64,000 bases of DNA from positions 310,001 to 374,000 of the forward strand of contig NZ_QEII01000324.1 of assembly GCF_003347515.1 (NCBI RefSeq). The letters are read 5' to 3'. A model generated the notes under the pieces. It ran no database searches. It worked only from the letters and a program-made list of their open reading frames with translations, and was not told the origin of the DNA. Positions 49,663 to 57,582 of the stretch are shown here, piece after piece (the first letter of the stretch is position 1; each line of letters begins with the position of its first letter). This DNA comes from Rhodoferax ferrireducens (GTDB lineage: Bacteria; Pseudomonadota; Gammaproteobacteria; Burkholderiales; Burkholderiaceae_C). A program made the translations under genes and the position numbers.

Positions 49663-49886
49663 GCAGTGCTTTCAAGGTGGTTTGAGTTGAGGTCGGCGTT
49701 CTCCGCGCGTTGGACCCCTGGCAATATAGAGCAAATTCTCCTGTGGGCGAACGCCCTGGTGTCGAGCTGGTGCCGCAAGGGGCGTCATTGAATTTTTTTT
49801 AATACGTTTGCTTACAAGAAGTTTTTCGCGGCGAGGGCTGATCAAAGCAGAATCCGGCCTTCCCATCCCTCAACTCTGTACTCCCG

Positions 49887-50576
49887 ATGAATGTTCAATT
49901 ATCCGAACGCTTGATGCGTTCAAGTCTGGTGCTGTGCCTGTGTTCTGCCGTGTTTGCCTGCGGTGGCGGCTCGGATGGCGATTCGACCAATGCCTCAGCA
50001 CCGTTGCCTGAGCCGGTCCAGGCCTCGACCGCCGATCTCACGCCCGATGCCGTGATGGACCGGTCACGCCGCACACCGACACCTGCACCGGCGCCTACGC
50101 CCACGCCAGTCCCAACGGGTACGGCCGCCAACGCGAGCTGCGGCCTGAATGGCACGGCCGGTATTCAGGCCGAAATATTGCAGCGGGTCAATGCCTTGCG
50201 TGCAGCGGGTGCCGTGTGCGGGTCCAAAACCTACGCCGCCACCACGCCCTTAAATTGGAACAGCATGTTACTGACGGCGGCCACGGGGCATTCCGCGGAC
50301 ATGGCAAAGAACAATTATTTCTCCCATACCAGCCTGGACGGCAGAACCTTTGACCAACGGATCACCGCCGCTGGTTACAGCTGGAGCGCCGTAGGTGAGA
50401 ACATTGCCGCCGGTCAGACCTCGGTGCAGAGCGTCATGACGAGCTGGATCAACAGCCCCGGCCATTGCCAGAACCTGATGAATCCCAGCTACCGTGATAT
50501 TGGCGTGGCCTGCGTGCGCAACGATGCCGCGACCTACCGCCTCTACTGGACCATGGATCTGGGTCGAAGCCGATAG
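49887..50576 (+). CDS. CAP/SCP-domain lipoprotein
   Basis: A 229-residue protein: lipoprotein signal (SLVLCLCSAVFACGGGSDGD, lipid-attached cysteine near residue 26), a Pro/Thr-rich linker (RRTPTPAPAPTPTPVP), then a CAP domain (about residues 90-229) with VNALRAAGAVCGSKTYAATTPLNWN, ATGHSADMAKNNYFSHTSLDGRTFDQRI, WSAVGENIAAGQTSVQSVMTSWINSPGHCQNLMNPSYRDIGVACV. The CAP His/Glu cavity residues (H in ATGHSAD, H in YFSHTS, E in GENIA) are present. It is probably anchored to the outer membrane facing the periplasm; function unknown. It is convergent with the TerB gene. Confidence 0.9.
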   Translation: MNVQLSERLMRSSLVLCLCSAVFACGGGSDGDSTNASAPLPEPVQASTADLTPDAVMDRSRRTPTPAPAPTPTPVPTGTAANASCGLNGTAGIQAEILQRVNALRAAGAVCGSKTYAATTPLNWNSMLLTAATGHSADMAKNNYFSHTSLDGRTFDQRITAAGYSWSAVGENIAAGQTSVQSVMTSWINSPGHCQNLMNPSYRDIGVACVRNDAATYRLYWTMDLGRSR

Positions 50577-50604
50577 ATAGCGCGGGCCCGGCGCGGCCCC
50601 GTGC

Positions 50605-51072
50605 TCAGCCCAGGTGAGCGGCTTCCTTGGCCCGCATCTTGGCTGCAATGTATTCGCCATGGGTCACATGCAGCAGGCCGGCAATTTTGCTGATCAGGTG
50701 ATTTTCATGCGCGTCTAGATGCGCATCGGCGTAGGCCACCTGCCACATCGATTCAACGATGCGAATCTTCTGCTCCTGCGTGAAGTGCTCGTTGATGCTG
50801 GAAGTGAAGGCGTGGTAGTCCGAGGCGCGTGTGGCCGTTTGCTCGGCCAGCGCCACCAGCCGGGCCAGCTCCTCGGCATTGAGCGCAAATTTCTGGCGCA
50901 GCGCGGCGACCACGGCCTCCCGCTCGGCCGCCCCGATGTCGGGGTCGGCGCGCATGACTTCCACCAGCAAGACGGCGGTCGCCAGTTGCAGTGCGTGTTC
51001 GCGCTCCGCTGGCGACGGGCTGGCGGCCGCGGTCGTGAAGGTGTTGAACAGCTCTTTAAGAGTTCGCAACAT
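50605..51072 (-). CDS. TerB family tellurite-resistance-like protein
   Basis: A 155-residue protein with the TerB-like helical domain: ALQLATAVLLVEVMRADPDIGAAEREAVVAALRQKFALNAEELARLVALAEQ and QEQKIRIVESMWQVAYADAHLDAHENHLISKIAGLLHVTHGEYIAAKMRA. The acidic repeats (ADPDIG, ADAHLD) are the metal-binding positions of this fold. It lacks the rest of a ter operon, so it is better viewed as a stress-linked COG4103 protein. Dispersed repeat copy 7 lies 22 bases upstream. Confidence 0.88.
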   Translation of the reverse strand: MLRTLKELFNTFTTAAASPSPAEREHALQLATAVLLVEVMRADPDIGAAEREAVVAALRQKFALNAEELARLVALAEQTATRASDYHAFTSSINEHFTQEQKIRIVESMWQVAYADAHLDAHENHLISKIAGLLHVTHGEYIAAKMRAKEAAHLG

Positions 51073-51094
51073 GCAAGATCCTCATCAATGTTGT

Positions 51095-51160
51095 AAATTT
51101 ATAAATTTTAGGCCTCTAGCTCTCGTGGAATAAGCGCAGGTAGCTATATAAAATATAGCA
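51095..51160. repeat. Dispersed hairpin repeat, copy 7 (long form)
   Basis: AAATTTATAAATTTTAGGCC, TCTAGCTCTCGTGGAATAAG, CGCAGGTAGCTATATAAAAT and ATAGCA show an extended left end shared with copy 8. It lies between the TerB start and the antiporter stop (51165), tandem minus-strand genes, and could terminate the antiporter transcript. Confidence 0.85.
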
Positions 51161-51164
51161 AATC

Positions 51165-52454
51165 CTAGGGCGTGGAGATCTGTTTGCTGCGGCGCCAGAA
51201 ATACCCCATCAAGGGTTTGACGCTGATGCCGTGCAGAAGAATGGACAGCGTCACCACAATCAGTGTCAGCTGAATCAAATGCATGGCCAGCGCTTCGGGC
51301 AGCCCGTGCTGGATGGCGAACATCAGGTAGTAGAGCGAGCCGATGCCGCGCACGCCAAACCAGGCGGTCATGCCGCGTATCCGCCACGCCGTGCGCGTTC
51401 CCAGTAGGGCGAGCAGGACACTGATCGGGCGCGCCACCAGGAACAAAAACAGGGCCAGCCCCACCGTTTCCCAGCTCCAGGACGTGAGAAACAGGGAACC
51501 ACCGACCAGCAGAATCAGGGTCAATTCCGACAGCCGTTCCAGATGTTCCTTGAAGACCAGCGAGCCCTGACTGACCGTGGGCACGGGCTCGGGAGAGGAC
51601 TCAGGCAGGGCTTCGGGCGCCAGGCTTGGATTTGTCGCCTGGGACAGTTTCAGCTCGGTCTGGCGCAAGGCAACGGCAGCGAAGAACACCGCCAGAAAAC
51701 CCCAGGCATTCACCAGCACCGTCAGGCCATAGACCACACCAATCAGCCCGAGGCCCAGGAAGTCGTCCATCAGTTCATGTTTGTGCGGTTCACGCCGCAG
51801 TTTCCAGCCCAGCCACGCCAGGGTAGTGCCTCCGACGACGCCGATGGCAACGCCGGCCCCGGCGGCCCACAGCACATCCACCAGGACCCAGCGCAGGCCG
51901 CTATCGCCCAGGTCATGTAGGCCCAGCAGGCCCAGGCCCAGCATCACAAACGGGAAGGCGCTGCCGTCGTTCATGCCGGCCTCGCTGGTCAGGGTAAAGC
52001 GCAATAAATCGCGGTCGCCGGGATGGCGCACCTGCACATCGGTGGCCAGCACCGGATCGGTCGGCGCCAGGATCGCGCCCAGCAATATGCCGGCACCCAA
52101 GGGCAGGCTCAGCACATACCAGGCAAAGGCCGCAATCAGCGCGACGGTGATGCTCATGGACACAGTCGCCAGCAGAATCGGTGTGCGCCAGCGGGTAAAA
52201 CTGAAGGGTACCGGCATTTTGACCCCGGCCGCAAACAGGGAAATCAGCACAGCGACTTCCGTCAGCACTTCCATCAACGCCGATTCCTTGAGGGGATTGA
52301 AATGAAACACATTGAGCACGCTCGGACCCACCAGCAGTCCCACCGCCAGATACACAATGGCGGCCGTGACCGGCAAGTGCTTGAGCACGGTGGACGTGAG
52401 GCCCCGGATCAGCAGCAAACCGCCTACGAGCAAGAACCACTGCGCGTTAGTCAT
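51165..52454 (-). CDS. Sodium/proton antiporter, CPA1 (NhaP-like) family
   Basis: A 429-residue membrane transporter with about 12 helices, exchanging Na+ (or K+) for protons. The ion-site motif appears as LGAILAPTDPVLATDVQVRHPGDRDLLRFTLTSEAGMNDGSAFPFVMLGLGLLGL (TDPVLA, and the GMNDGSAFP acid pair, CPA1-like). VARPISVLLALLGTRTAWRIRGMTAWFGVRGIGSLYYLMFA contains the conserved RGIGSLYYL segment typical of NhaP/SynNhaP relatives. No TrkA-C regulatory domain is present. The C-terminus WRRSKQIST is close to dispersed repeat copy 7. Confidence 0.92.
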   Translation of the reverse strand: MTNAQWFLLVGGLLLIRGLTSTVLKHLPVTAAIVYLAVGLLVGPSVLNVFHFNPLKESALMEVLTEVAVLISLFAAGVKMPVPFSFTRWRTPILLATVSMSITVALIAAFAWYVLSLPLGAGILLGAILAPTDPVLATDVQVRHPGDRDLLRFTLTSEAGMNDGSAFPFVMLGLGLLGLHDLGDSGLRWVLVDVLWAAGAGVAIGVVGGTTLAWLGWKLRREPHKHELMDDFLGLGLIGVVYGLTVLVNAWGFLAVFFAAVALRQTELKLSQATNPSLAPEALPESSPEPVPTVSQGSLVFKEHLERLSELTLILLVGGSLFLTSWSWETVGLALFLFLVARPISVLLALLGTRTAWRIRGMTAWFGVRGIGSLYYLMFAIQHGLPEALAMHLIQLTLIVVTLSILLHGISVKPLMGYFWRRSKQISTP

Positions 52455-52573
52455 GGGTGGGGTCCAAATACATGGCCAACAGTTTAGTCCGGGGGCTTAT
52501 GCGGGAGATACACGCAGTCTGTAAATATCTCCTTGTCCTACGTCGGGCTACCGTAGCGGGTCAATAATGGCGT

Positions 52574-52939
52574 ATGCAAATCCAAATCAATACCGACCAT
52601 CACATTGAAGGTCACGAGGCGCTGGCGGCGTGGGCCACTGGCGAAGTGGGCACCGCCCTGAGCCACCACAAGGGTCACATCACGCGGGTGGAAGTGCACC
52701 TGAGTGACGACAACGGCCACAAGAGCGGCCAGACCGACAAACGCTGCGTGATGGAAGCGCGCCTGGAAGGCCGCCAGCCGATGGCTGTCACCCACCACGC
52801 GCAAACCCTGTACCTGGCCGTCACCGGCGCGGCAGACAAGCTGAACCGCTTGATCGAGAGCACCCTCGGTCGCGCCGCGCGTTCAGACACGTCGCCACGA
52901 ACCGATGTGCCTCCAGTGGAGCCGGCCGATCAGGTTTGA
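52574..52939 (+). CDS. Ribosome hibernation promoting factor (HPF/RaiA family)
   Basis: A 121-residue protein with the S30AE fold: MQIQINTDHHIEGHEALAAWATGEVGTALSHHKGHITRVEVHLSDDNGHKSGQTDKRCVMEARLEGRQPMAVTHHAQTLYLAVTGAADKLNRLIESTLGR. It binds the 30S subunit and silences ribosomes in stress. Compared with E. coli YfiA it has a short disordered tail (TSPRTDVPPVEPADQ) and lacks the long C-terminal dimerisation domain. It lies divergent from the antiporter gene across 119 bases. Confidence 0.88.
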   Translation: MQIQINTDHHIEGHEALAAWATGEVGTALSHHKGHITRVEVHLSDDNGHKSGQTDKRCVMEARLEGRQPMAVTHHAQTLYLAVTGAADKLNRLIESTLGRAARSDTSPRTDVPPVEPADQV

Positions 52940-52963
52940 TTTTTCCCGGGGGATCGCCCCGAT

Positions 52964-53617
52964 TCAGCGCCAGTGACGGCGACCGCGATGCCCGTCGCCA
53001 TAGCCGAAATTGAATTCAAGGCCAACGGGCGGGTAATAAGGGCGGGCGTAATAGCCCGGATACACGGGTGGCGCCACCAGCACCTCGGCCGGCTGGACAT
53101 ACATCGGCTGTTGATAGCTTGTGTTGACCGGTGGAGCCTCCATTTCTGAACTGGAGCCCAAGGGCGACACTTGAAGCTGGATGGTGGGACCCGGGTCGGT
53201 CGGCATTTGCACGTTGTACTGCTTGCCGGCATATTCATAGACCACGTTGTAGGCCACTGGCCGGTTCTCATAAAAGGTCTGGGTGCCACAGCGCTGCACG
53301 TTTTGAACCTGTGCTCCGGGTGCGCCTTCTACCCTGTCCCCCAGAATTGCCCCGCCAAAAATGCCAAGCGCGGTTGCCGCGACCCTGCCGTTACCGGCCC
53401 CGATGGCATTGCCCACGGCCCCGCCCGCGATGGCGCCCATCACGGCACCGGCGCCCGACCTGGGCTGCTGCACCACCACTTGCTCGGTTGAACAGACGTT
53501 TCTGGGCACGCCGACCTGCTGGATGATGGGTGTGGAAGAGATCACACGCCCCACTTCTTGTGCCAGGCACAGCCCGCTTGTGACCATCGCCGCAGACAGT
53601 AAAAGAAGTTTTTTCAT
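52964..53617 (-). CDS. Exported glycine-zipper protein
   Basis: A 217-residue exported protein: signal peptide MKKLLLLSAAMVTSGLCLAQ, then GAGAVMGAIAGGAVGNAIGAGNGRVAATALGIFGGAILGDRVEG (glycine-zipper 2TM region, residues 54-97), and a beta-rich part (TFYENRPVAYNVVYEYAGKQYNVQMP). The C-terminus is rich in Pro, Tyr and Gly (APPVYPGYYARPYYPPVGLEFNFGYGDGHRGRRHW). Such proteins lie in the outer envelope (17-kDa antigen-like, SlyB-like). It is convergent with hpf. Confidence 0.85.
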   Translation of the reverse strand: MKKLLLLSAAMVTSGLCLAQEVGRVISSTPIIQQVGVPRNVCSTEQVVVQQPRSGAGAVMGAIAGGAVGNAIGAGNGRVAATALGIFGGAILGDRVEGAPGAQVQNVQRCGTQTFYENRPVAYNVVYEYAGKQYNVQMPTDPGPTIQLQVSPLGSSSEMEAPPVNTSYQQPMYVQPAEVLVAPPVYPGYYARPYYPPVGLEFNFGYGDGHRGRRHWR

Positions 53618-53727
53618 GATGCTTGTGCGTGAAGTTGAGGGAATTGTCTAGCTTGAATCATGGCGTTTTGACTGCTGGATTTGGTTGTAGTTCAGTTAAC
53701 CCAAGGTAAAGAACGTTTCAATCTGGA

Positions 53728-54306
53728 TCAGGTTGACGCCCACCCGTCTTCTGGAACGACGCACTCCCGGCAGGTGCCCGGCGCCAGCCCGTCCAGGGTG
53801 TGGGGGCCAATCGCGGCGCGGATCAGGCGCAGGGTAGGAAAGCCCACCGCCGCCGTCATGCGGCGGACCTGGCGGTTGCGGCCCTCGGTGATGGCCAGCT
53901 CGACCCAGGCCGTGGGGATGGCCTGGCGAACGCGAACGGGCGGCTCGCGCTCCCATAGCGCAGGCGGCGCCATCAGACTGGCTCGGGCCGCCCGGGTGGG
54001 CCCGTCATTGAGCTGCACGCCCTGGCGCAAGGCCTGCAGCGCCGCCGCGTCTGGAATACCTTCCACCTGCACCCAGTAGGTCTTTTCCATCTTGTAGCGC
54101 GGGTCGGCGATGCGGGCCTGGAGCTTGCCGTCGTTGGTCAGCAGCAGCAGGCCCTCGCTGTCCGCATCGAGCCGGCCGGCCACATAAACGCCCGGGATGT
54201 CGATGAAGTCTTTCAGCCCGCGCCAGCGCCCTTCAGGGGTGAACTGGCTGAGCACGCCGTAGGGCTTGTTGAACAGAATCAGGCGGGACGGACTGGAGAA
54301 ATTCAT
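53728..54306 (-). CDS. RNA pseudouridine synthase, RsuA/RluE type
   Basis: A 192-residue pseudouridine synthase: ILFNKPYGVLSQFTPEGRWRGLKDFIDIPGVYVAGRLDADSEGLLLLTNDGKLQARIADPRYKMEKTYWVQVEG with the catalytic Asp in GRLDADSEGLL, and ELAITEGRNRQVRRMTAAVGFPTLRLIRAAIG. No S4 domain is present at the N-terminus, as in RluE (23S U2457). It may modify 23S rRNA; assignment to RluE rather than another RsuA-family member is likely but not certain. The start is ATG at 54306. Confidence 0.92.
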   Translation of the reverse strand: MNFSSPSRLILFNKPYGVLSQFTPEGRWRGLKDFIDIPGVYVAGRLDADSEGLLLLTNDGKLQARIADPRYKMEKTYWVQVEGIPDAAALQALRQGVQLNDGPTRAARASLMAPPALWEREPPVRVRQAIPTAWVELAITEGRNRQVRRMTAAVGFPTLRLIRAAIGPHTLDGLAPGTCRECVVPEDGWAST

Positions 54307-54373
54307 GGCCGATCAGCATAGCATTCCCCATTGGCGGGTGCGGCCCGCCTGAGCCGCCCCGGGCGCCATGTCT

Positions 54374-54835
54374 TTACTGGCTGAGCACCATATGCGCAAT
54401 CAGGCCCGTGGCAATGGCGATCAGCACATAGTCCGGCCCCACCTGCACCCACTGTTGGCCACGCGGGGGCGGGCTCAGGCGGTGCGCGCGGTAGTCCGTT
54501 ACGTAGTACTGGCGGTCCCGGAACTCACGCGGAATGTGGCCGCCGCGCCGGAAGTCCGGGCTGCGCGCGTTGTAGTAATAGTGGTGCTCGCTTCGACGCG
54601 CGTCACGGTAGTCAAAGCGGTGATCGTTCCGATTGTCAAAACGGCGGTCGTCGCGGCGTCCGTCATGGCGCTCATTGCGCATCTGCTCACGCTGATCAAA
54701 GTGGCGTGGCCCTTGCTGTTCAGCCCGCGGGAGCTCGTCGCGCGCCCCGCGCCGGTCATTGCCCTGCGCGAACGAGAGGGCGCTGAAGCTGAGGCTGGCT
54801 GCGGCAATGGCACAAACAATGGCGGTGGATTTCAT
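54374..54835 (-). CDS. RcnB-like exported protein
   Basis: A 153-residue protein with a signal peptide (MKSTAIVCAIAAASLSFSALSFA) and a highly charged arginine/aspartate-rich middle (RRDDRRFDNRNDHRFDYRDARRSEHHYYYN), then RRGGHIPREFRDRQYYVTDYRAHRLSPPPRGQQWVQVGPDYVLIAIATGLIAHMVLSQ, which matches the RcnB C-terminus. RcnB in E. coli is a periplasmic protein affecting Ni/Co homeostasis, but this relative has no rcnA beside it, so metal function is unproven. AAGGAGACGC precedes the ATG. Confidence 0.88.
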   Translation of the reverse strand: MKSTAIVCAIAAASLSFSALSFAQGNDRRGARDELPRAEQQGPRHFDQREQMRNERHDGRRDDRRFDNRNDHRFDYRDARRSEHHYYYNARSPDFRRGGHIPREFRDRQYYVTDYRAHRLSPPPRGQQWVQVGPDYVLIAIATGLIAHMVLSQ

Positions 54836-54969
54836 GGTGCGTCTCCTTGTGGTTAAGTGAGACTCCATGGTCTGCGCCCCATGTATCGCTTGTGTTAATG
54901 GCCAAGGCCATTGTGCAAAGAAGGGTCGCCAGATGTGCCGGCACCCGGCGTCGCGGGACCGATTTCGCC

Positions 54970-55254
54970 TCAGGCGCGGGCGGCTTCCTCGTGCCGGTCC
55001 GCTGCTGCGAACAGATCGTCGGCAAAACGCGGGTCGCACTGGATCTGTTCCACGGCGAAGGCGCGCAGTTGTTCGGCCTCCTCAAACGCGGTCATGGCGG
55101 GCCGTGACTGGCTGGCGCTGAAGCGCGATCCGGCGGCTGCCCACAGTGCCAGTGCCAGCCGATGGCCCGCAATGGCCAGTCCGTGCAAGGCCTCGCCCAC
55201 GCTTGAGGGTTGCGTCGGCGCGAGGTTCAGAGAATGCAGTGTCGAGCTTGTCAT
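54970..55254 (-). CDS. Small hypothetical protein
   Basis: A 94-residue protein, MTSSTLHSLNLAPTQPSSVGEALHGLAIAGHRLALALWAAAGSRFSASQSRPAMTAFEEAEQLRAFAVEQIQCDPRFADDLFAAADRHEEAARA, which I do not recognise. It has one amphipathic Ala/Leu helix (residues 20-42) and an acidic helical C-terminal half; no signal peptide or membrane segment is convincing. A perfect AGGAGG ribosome-binding site lies seven bases before the ATG at 55254, which supports it as a real gene. Confidence 0.6.
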   Translation of the reverse strand: MTSSTLHSLNLAPTQPSSVGEALHGLAIAGHRLALALWAAAGSRFSASQSRPAMTAFEEAEQLRAFAVEQIQCDPRFADDLFAAADRHEEAARA

Positions 55255-55353
55255 GGCAAATCCTCCTATAGAAATGACTTATGCTGCACTGCAGTATAGG
55301 GTAAACCCTAGGTTTGTGCTTGCCGCGGGGCTTTGGAGGCCCTGGCGCAGCGC

Positions 55354-55545
55354 TTACGAGCGCGGTTCAGTCCACAGCACGCCACCGGTGGCCCAGTTTT
55401 CGCGTTTGACGTCGGTGATCAAAATATCCACCGATTCGGGGCTGCCGCCCAGCACTTCCACCGTGACGCGGGTGATTTCTGCCACCAGCTTTTTCTTCTG
55501 TTCGAGGGTGCGACCTTCCATCATTTCGATGTGGTATGTAGGCAT
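55354..55545 (-). CDS. 4-Oxalocrotonate tautomerase-like protein
   Basis: A 63-residue tautomerase starting MPTYHIEMMEGRTLEQKKKLVAEITRVTVEVLGGSPESVDILITDVKRENWATGGVLWTEP. Pro2, the catalytic base in the family, is present after Met1, and an Arg (R12 or R46-region) is available. Family members act in catechol meta-cleavage pathways (2-hydroxymuconate), but none of those genes is nearby. It sits 37 bases upstream in the minus direction from the YeeE pair gene and could be promiscuous. Confidence 0.9.
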   Translation of the reverse strand: MPTYHIEMMEGRTLEQKKKLVAEITRVTVEVLGGSPESVDILITDVKRENWATGGVLWTEPRS

Positions 55546-55582
55546 GTTTTTCCTTGGTATGAGTTGTAGAGAAAGGCTGGCT

Positions 55583-56005
55583 TCACTTGGCCCTGATCCC
55601 CTGCACCAACGCGCCCAGCGCAATGCCGGCCAGCGCCCAGAGCAAGTCCCAGTTGCCCGCGCCCAAGCCGGCAATGGCCGGGCCGGGGCAGACACCGCAC
55701 AGGCCCCAGCCGACGCCGAATAGAGCCGCGCCCACCAGGGTGTCGCGATTCCATGTGCTGGGGTGCTTGTGGAAGTGGTCGTCCAGCAGCGGCCGGGCCA
55801 GCAAGCGGGGCGCCAGCTGATAGACCAGCAGCACCACCAGTACCGCGCCGCCCATCACCAGCATCAGGCCGAAGTCCTGAAAACGCAAAAAGCTCAGCAC
55901 CACCTCGGGCCGGATCATGGTGGCGTATGACAGGCCAAAGCCGAACAGCGCGCCCGCCGCCAGCGTGGCGAGCGACTTGGGGAGGGTCGTGTTGGCGGTG
56001 CTCAT
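55583..56005 (-). CDS. YeeE/YedE family protein, second half (DUF6691 type)
   Basis: A 140-residue membrane protein with about four helices: LATLAAGALFGFGLSYATMIRPEVVLSFLRFQDFGLMLVMGGAV and VGAALFGVGWGLCGVCPGPAIAGLGAGNWDLLWALAGIALGALV. The GWGLCGVCPGPA motif has conserved cysteines of the YeeE/YedE sulfur-transport domain. Together with the overlapping upstream gene it forms a two-gene split transporter, likely importing thiosulfate or a related sulfur compound. The start ATG at 56005 overlaps the upstream stop by four bases. Confidence 0.9.
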   Translation of the reverse strand: MSTANTTLPKSLATLAAGALFGFGLSYATMIRPEVVLSFLRFQDFGLMLVMGGAVLVVLLVYQLAPRLLARPLLDDHFHKHPSTWNRDTLVGAALFGVGWGLCGVCPGPAIAGLGAGNWDLLWALAGIALGALVQGIRAK

Positions 56006-56475
56006 GCCAGCCACCTTGCGGCGAGGTTGGCCGTGAGGAAGGCGGTCGCCATGAAGGTCAGCACCGCCAGCAGCGACGGCCACTGCAGCGAGCCCAGCCC
56101 GCAAATGCCGTGACCCGAGGTGCAGCCATTGCCCAGACGCGCGCCGTAGCCGACAAAGAACCCGCCCACCAGCAACTGCCAGACCGGCACCGCCGTGGCT
56201 TCGCGCACGCCGCCGGCAAAGCCCAGCCACCACACCAGCGCGCCCAGGATCAAGCCCAGCGCGTACACCAGCCGCCAGCCGCGCGAATCGACAAAGCGCC
56301 CCTGCTGAAAAAACGGCCGGCGCACCACATAAGACCAGGTGCTTGAGAACACCGTGCTCATGCCGCCGATGCGGCCGGTCAGCACGAACAGCAGCGCCGC
56401 CCCTGTGCCGATAAGCACTCCGCCCAGCAGATAGTGCTGCCAGCCGAGAGGAAAGAGAGAAACAGAAAGATCCAT
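56002..56475 (-). CDS. YeeE/YedE family protein, first half
   Basis: A 157-residue membrane protein: LGWQHYLLGGVLIGTGAALLFVLTGRIGGMSTVFSSTWSYV, LGLILGALVWWLGFAGG and LLVGGFFVGYGARLGNGCTSGHGICGLGSLQWPSLLAVLTFMATAFLTANL. The GNGCTSGHGICG motif is the hallmark of the YeeE/YedE (PmpA/PmpB) thiosulfate/sulfur transporter family. Its stop overlaps the ATG of the second half (ATGA). It is adjacent (10 bases) to dadX, probably in the same transcript. Confidence 0.92.
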   Translation of the reverse strand: MDLSVSLFPLGWQHYLLGGVLIGTGAALLFVLTGRIGGMSTVFSSTWSYVVRRPFFQQGRFVDSRGWRLVYALGLILGALVWWLGFAGGVREATAVPVWQLLVGGFFVGYGARLGNGCTSGHGICGLGSLQWPSLLAVLTFMATAFLTANLAARWLA

Positions 56476-56484
56476 GGCCGGGGA

Positions 56485-57582
56485 TTATCCATAACTCCGC
56501 TCGTATCGGCTCCCCAGGCTGGTGAGGATCTCGTAGCCAATCGTGCCCGCGCGGGCCGCGACGTCATCCACGGTGTGTTGCGGCGACAGCAGGTCAAGCA
56601 GGGTGCCGGGGCCGATGGCCCCTTCGGGCAGTGCGGTGATTTCGACGGTGATCGTGTCCATTGACACCCTTCCGACCAGCGGCAGTTCCGTCTCACCCAG
56701 CCAGGCCGCGCCGCGTCCGCTCAGGCTGCGCAGGTAGCCGTCCGCATAACCCACCGACACCGTGGCGATGCGGCTGGCCTGTGGCGCCACCCAGCTGAAG
56801 CTGTAGCCGACCGCGGCGCCGGCCGCCACCGTGCGCGTCTGGATCACCTTGCCTTGCAGCCGCACCACCGGTCGCATCGGGTTCGGTCTGCCGGGTACGG
56901 GCGCCACGCCGTACAGCGCCGCGCCCGGCCGCGCTAGCTCGAAGTGGTAGGCCGAGCCCAGGAAGATGCCGGATGAATTGGCGAACGTCGCCGGTGCCGC
57001 CGGCAGCAGGCGGCGCGCCGCGACAAAGTTCGCCAGCTGCACTGCGTTGGCGGGGTGATCCGGCTCGTCGGCGCAGGCCAGGTGGCTCATCACGTAGGCC
57101 ACGGCAATGCCGTCGAAGGCCGATGGCTCGCGGGCGAGTTGCTGCAACTCGGGCGCTGACAGGCCGAGCCGCGCCATGCCGCTGTCCACCTGCACAATGG
57201 CCGGCAGACGCCGCCCGAGGCTGATCGCCACATCGCGCCAGGCATCAATCTGCTGGCGGCTGTTGAGCACCGGCACCAGGCCGTGGGCCGCGCACTCGGC
57301 CTCGGCGCCGGGCGGCACGCCGTGCATCACATACACCGTGGCCTGCGCCGGCAGATGCGGGCGCAGCGCCATGCCCTCGTCCAGATGCGCGACAAAAAAG
57401 TGCTTGCAACCGGCACCCGCCAGTGCCGGGCCGACCCGCGAGGCGCCCAGCCCGTAGGCATCGGCCTTCACCACCGCCGCGCAATCGGCCGGCGCCACCC
57501 GGGCGGCCAGCAGCCGCCAGTTGTCGCAGATGGCATTCAGGTCGATGCTTACCAGCGCACCGGCACCGTGGAGGGAGCGCAT
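56485..57582 (-). CDS. dadX: Alanine racemase, catabolic type
   Basis: DadX interconverts L- and D-alanine with PLP. The 365-residue protein shows the PLP lysine in AVVKADAYGLGA near residue 40, VQVDSGMARLGL, SHLACADEP, ANSSGIF and the catalytic Tyr in VGYADGYLRSLSG, with VGRVSMDTITVEI near the end. In the catabolic direction it feeds D-alanine to DadA. The gene overlaps the end of the AGCS symporter gene by 34 bases and is third in the dadA-AGCS-dadX run, which supports a degradative role. Confidence 0.93.
   Translation of the reverse strand: MRSLHGAGALVSIDLNAICDNWRLLAARVAPADCAAVVKADAYGLGASRVGPALAGAGCKHFFVAHLDEGMALRPHLPAQATVYVMHGVPPGAEAECAAHGLVPVLNSRQQIDAWRDVAISLGRRLPAIVQVDSGMARLGLSAPELQQLAREPSAFDGIAVAYVMSHLACADEPDHPANAVQLANFVAARRLLPAAPATFANSSGIFLGSAYHFELARPGAALYGVAPVPGRPNPMRPVVRLQGKVIQTRTVAAGAAVGYSFSWVAPQASRIATVSVGYADGYLRSLSGRGAAWLGETELPLVGRVSMDTITVEITALPEGAIGPGTLLDLLSPQHTVDDVAARAGTIGYEILTSLGSRYERSYG

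Noticed and set aside
50605..51072. Possible tellurite-resistance operon
   Set aside because: Only a TerB-like domain protein is present; no terA, terC, terD or terE neighbours.
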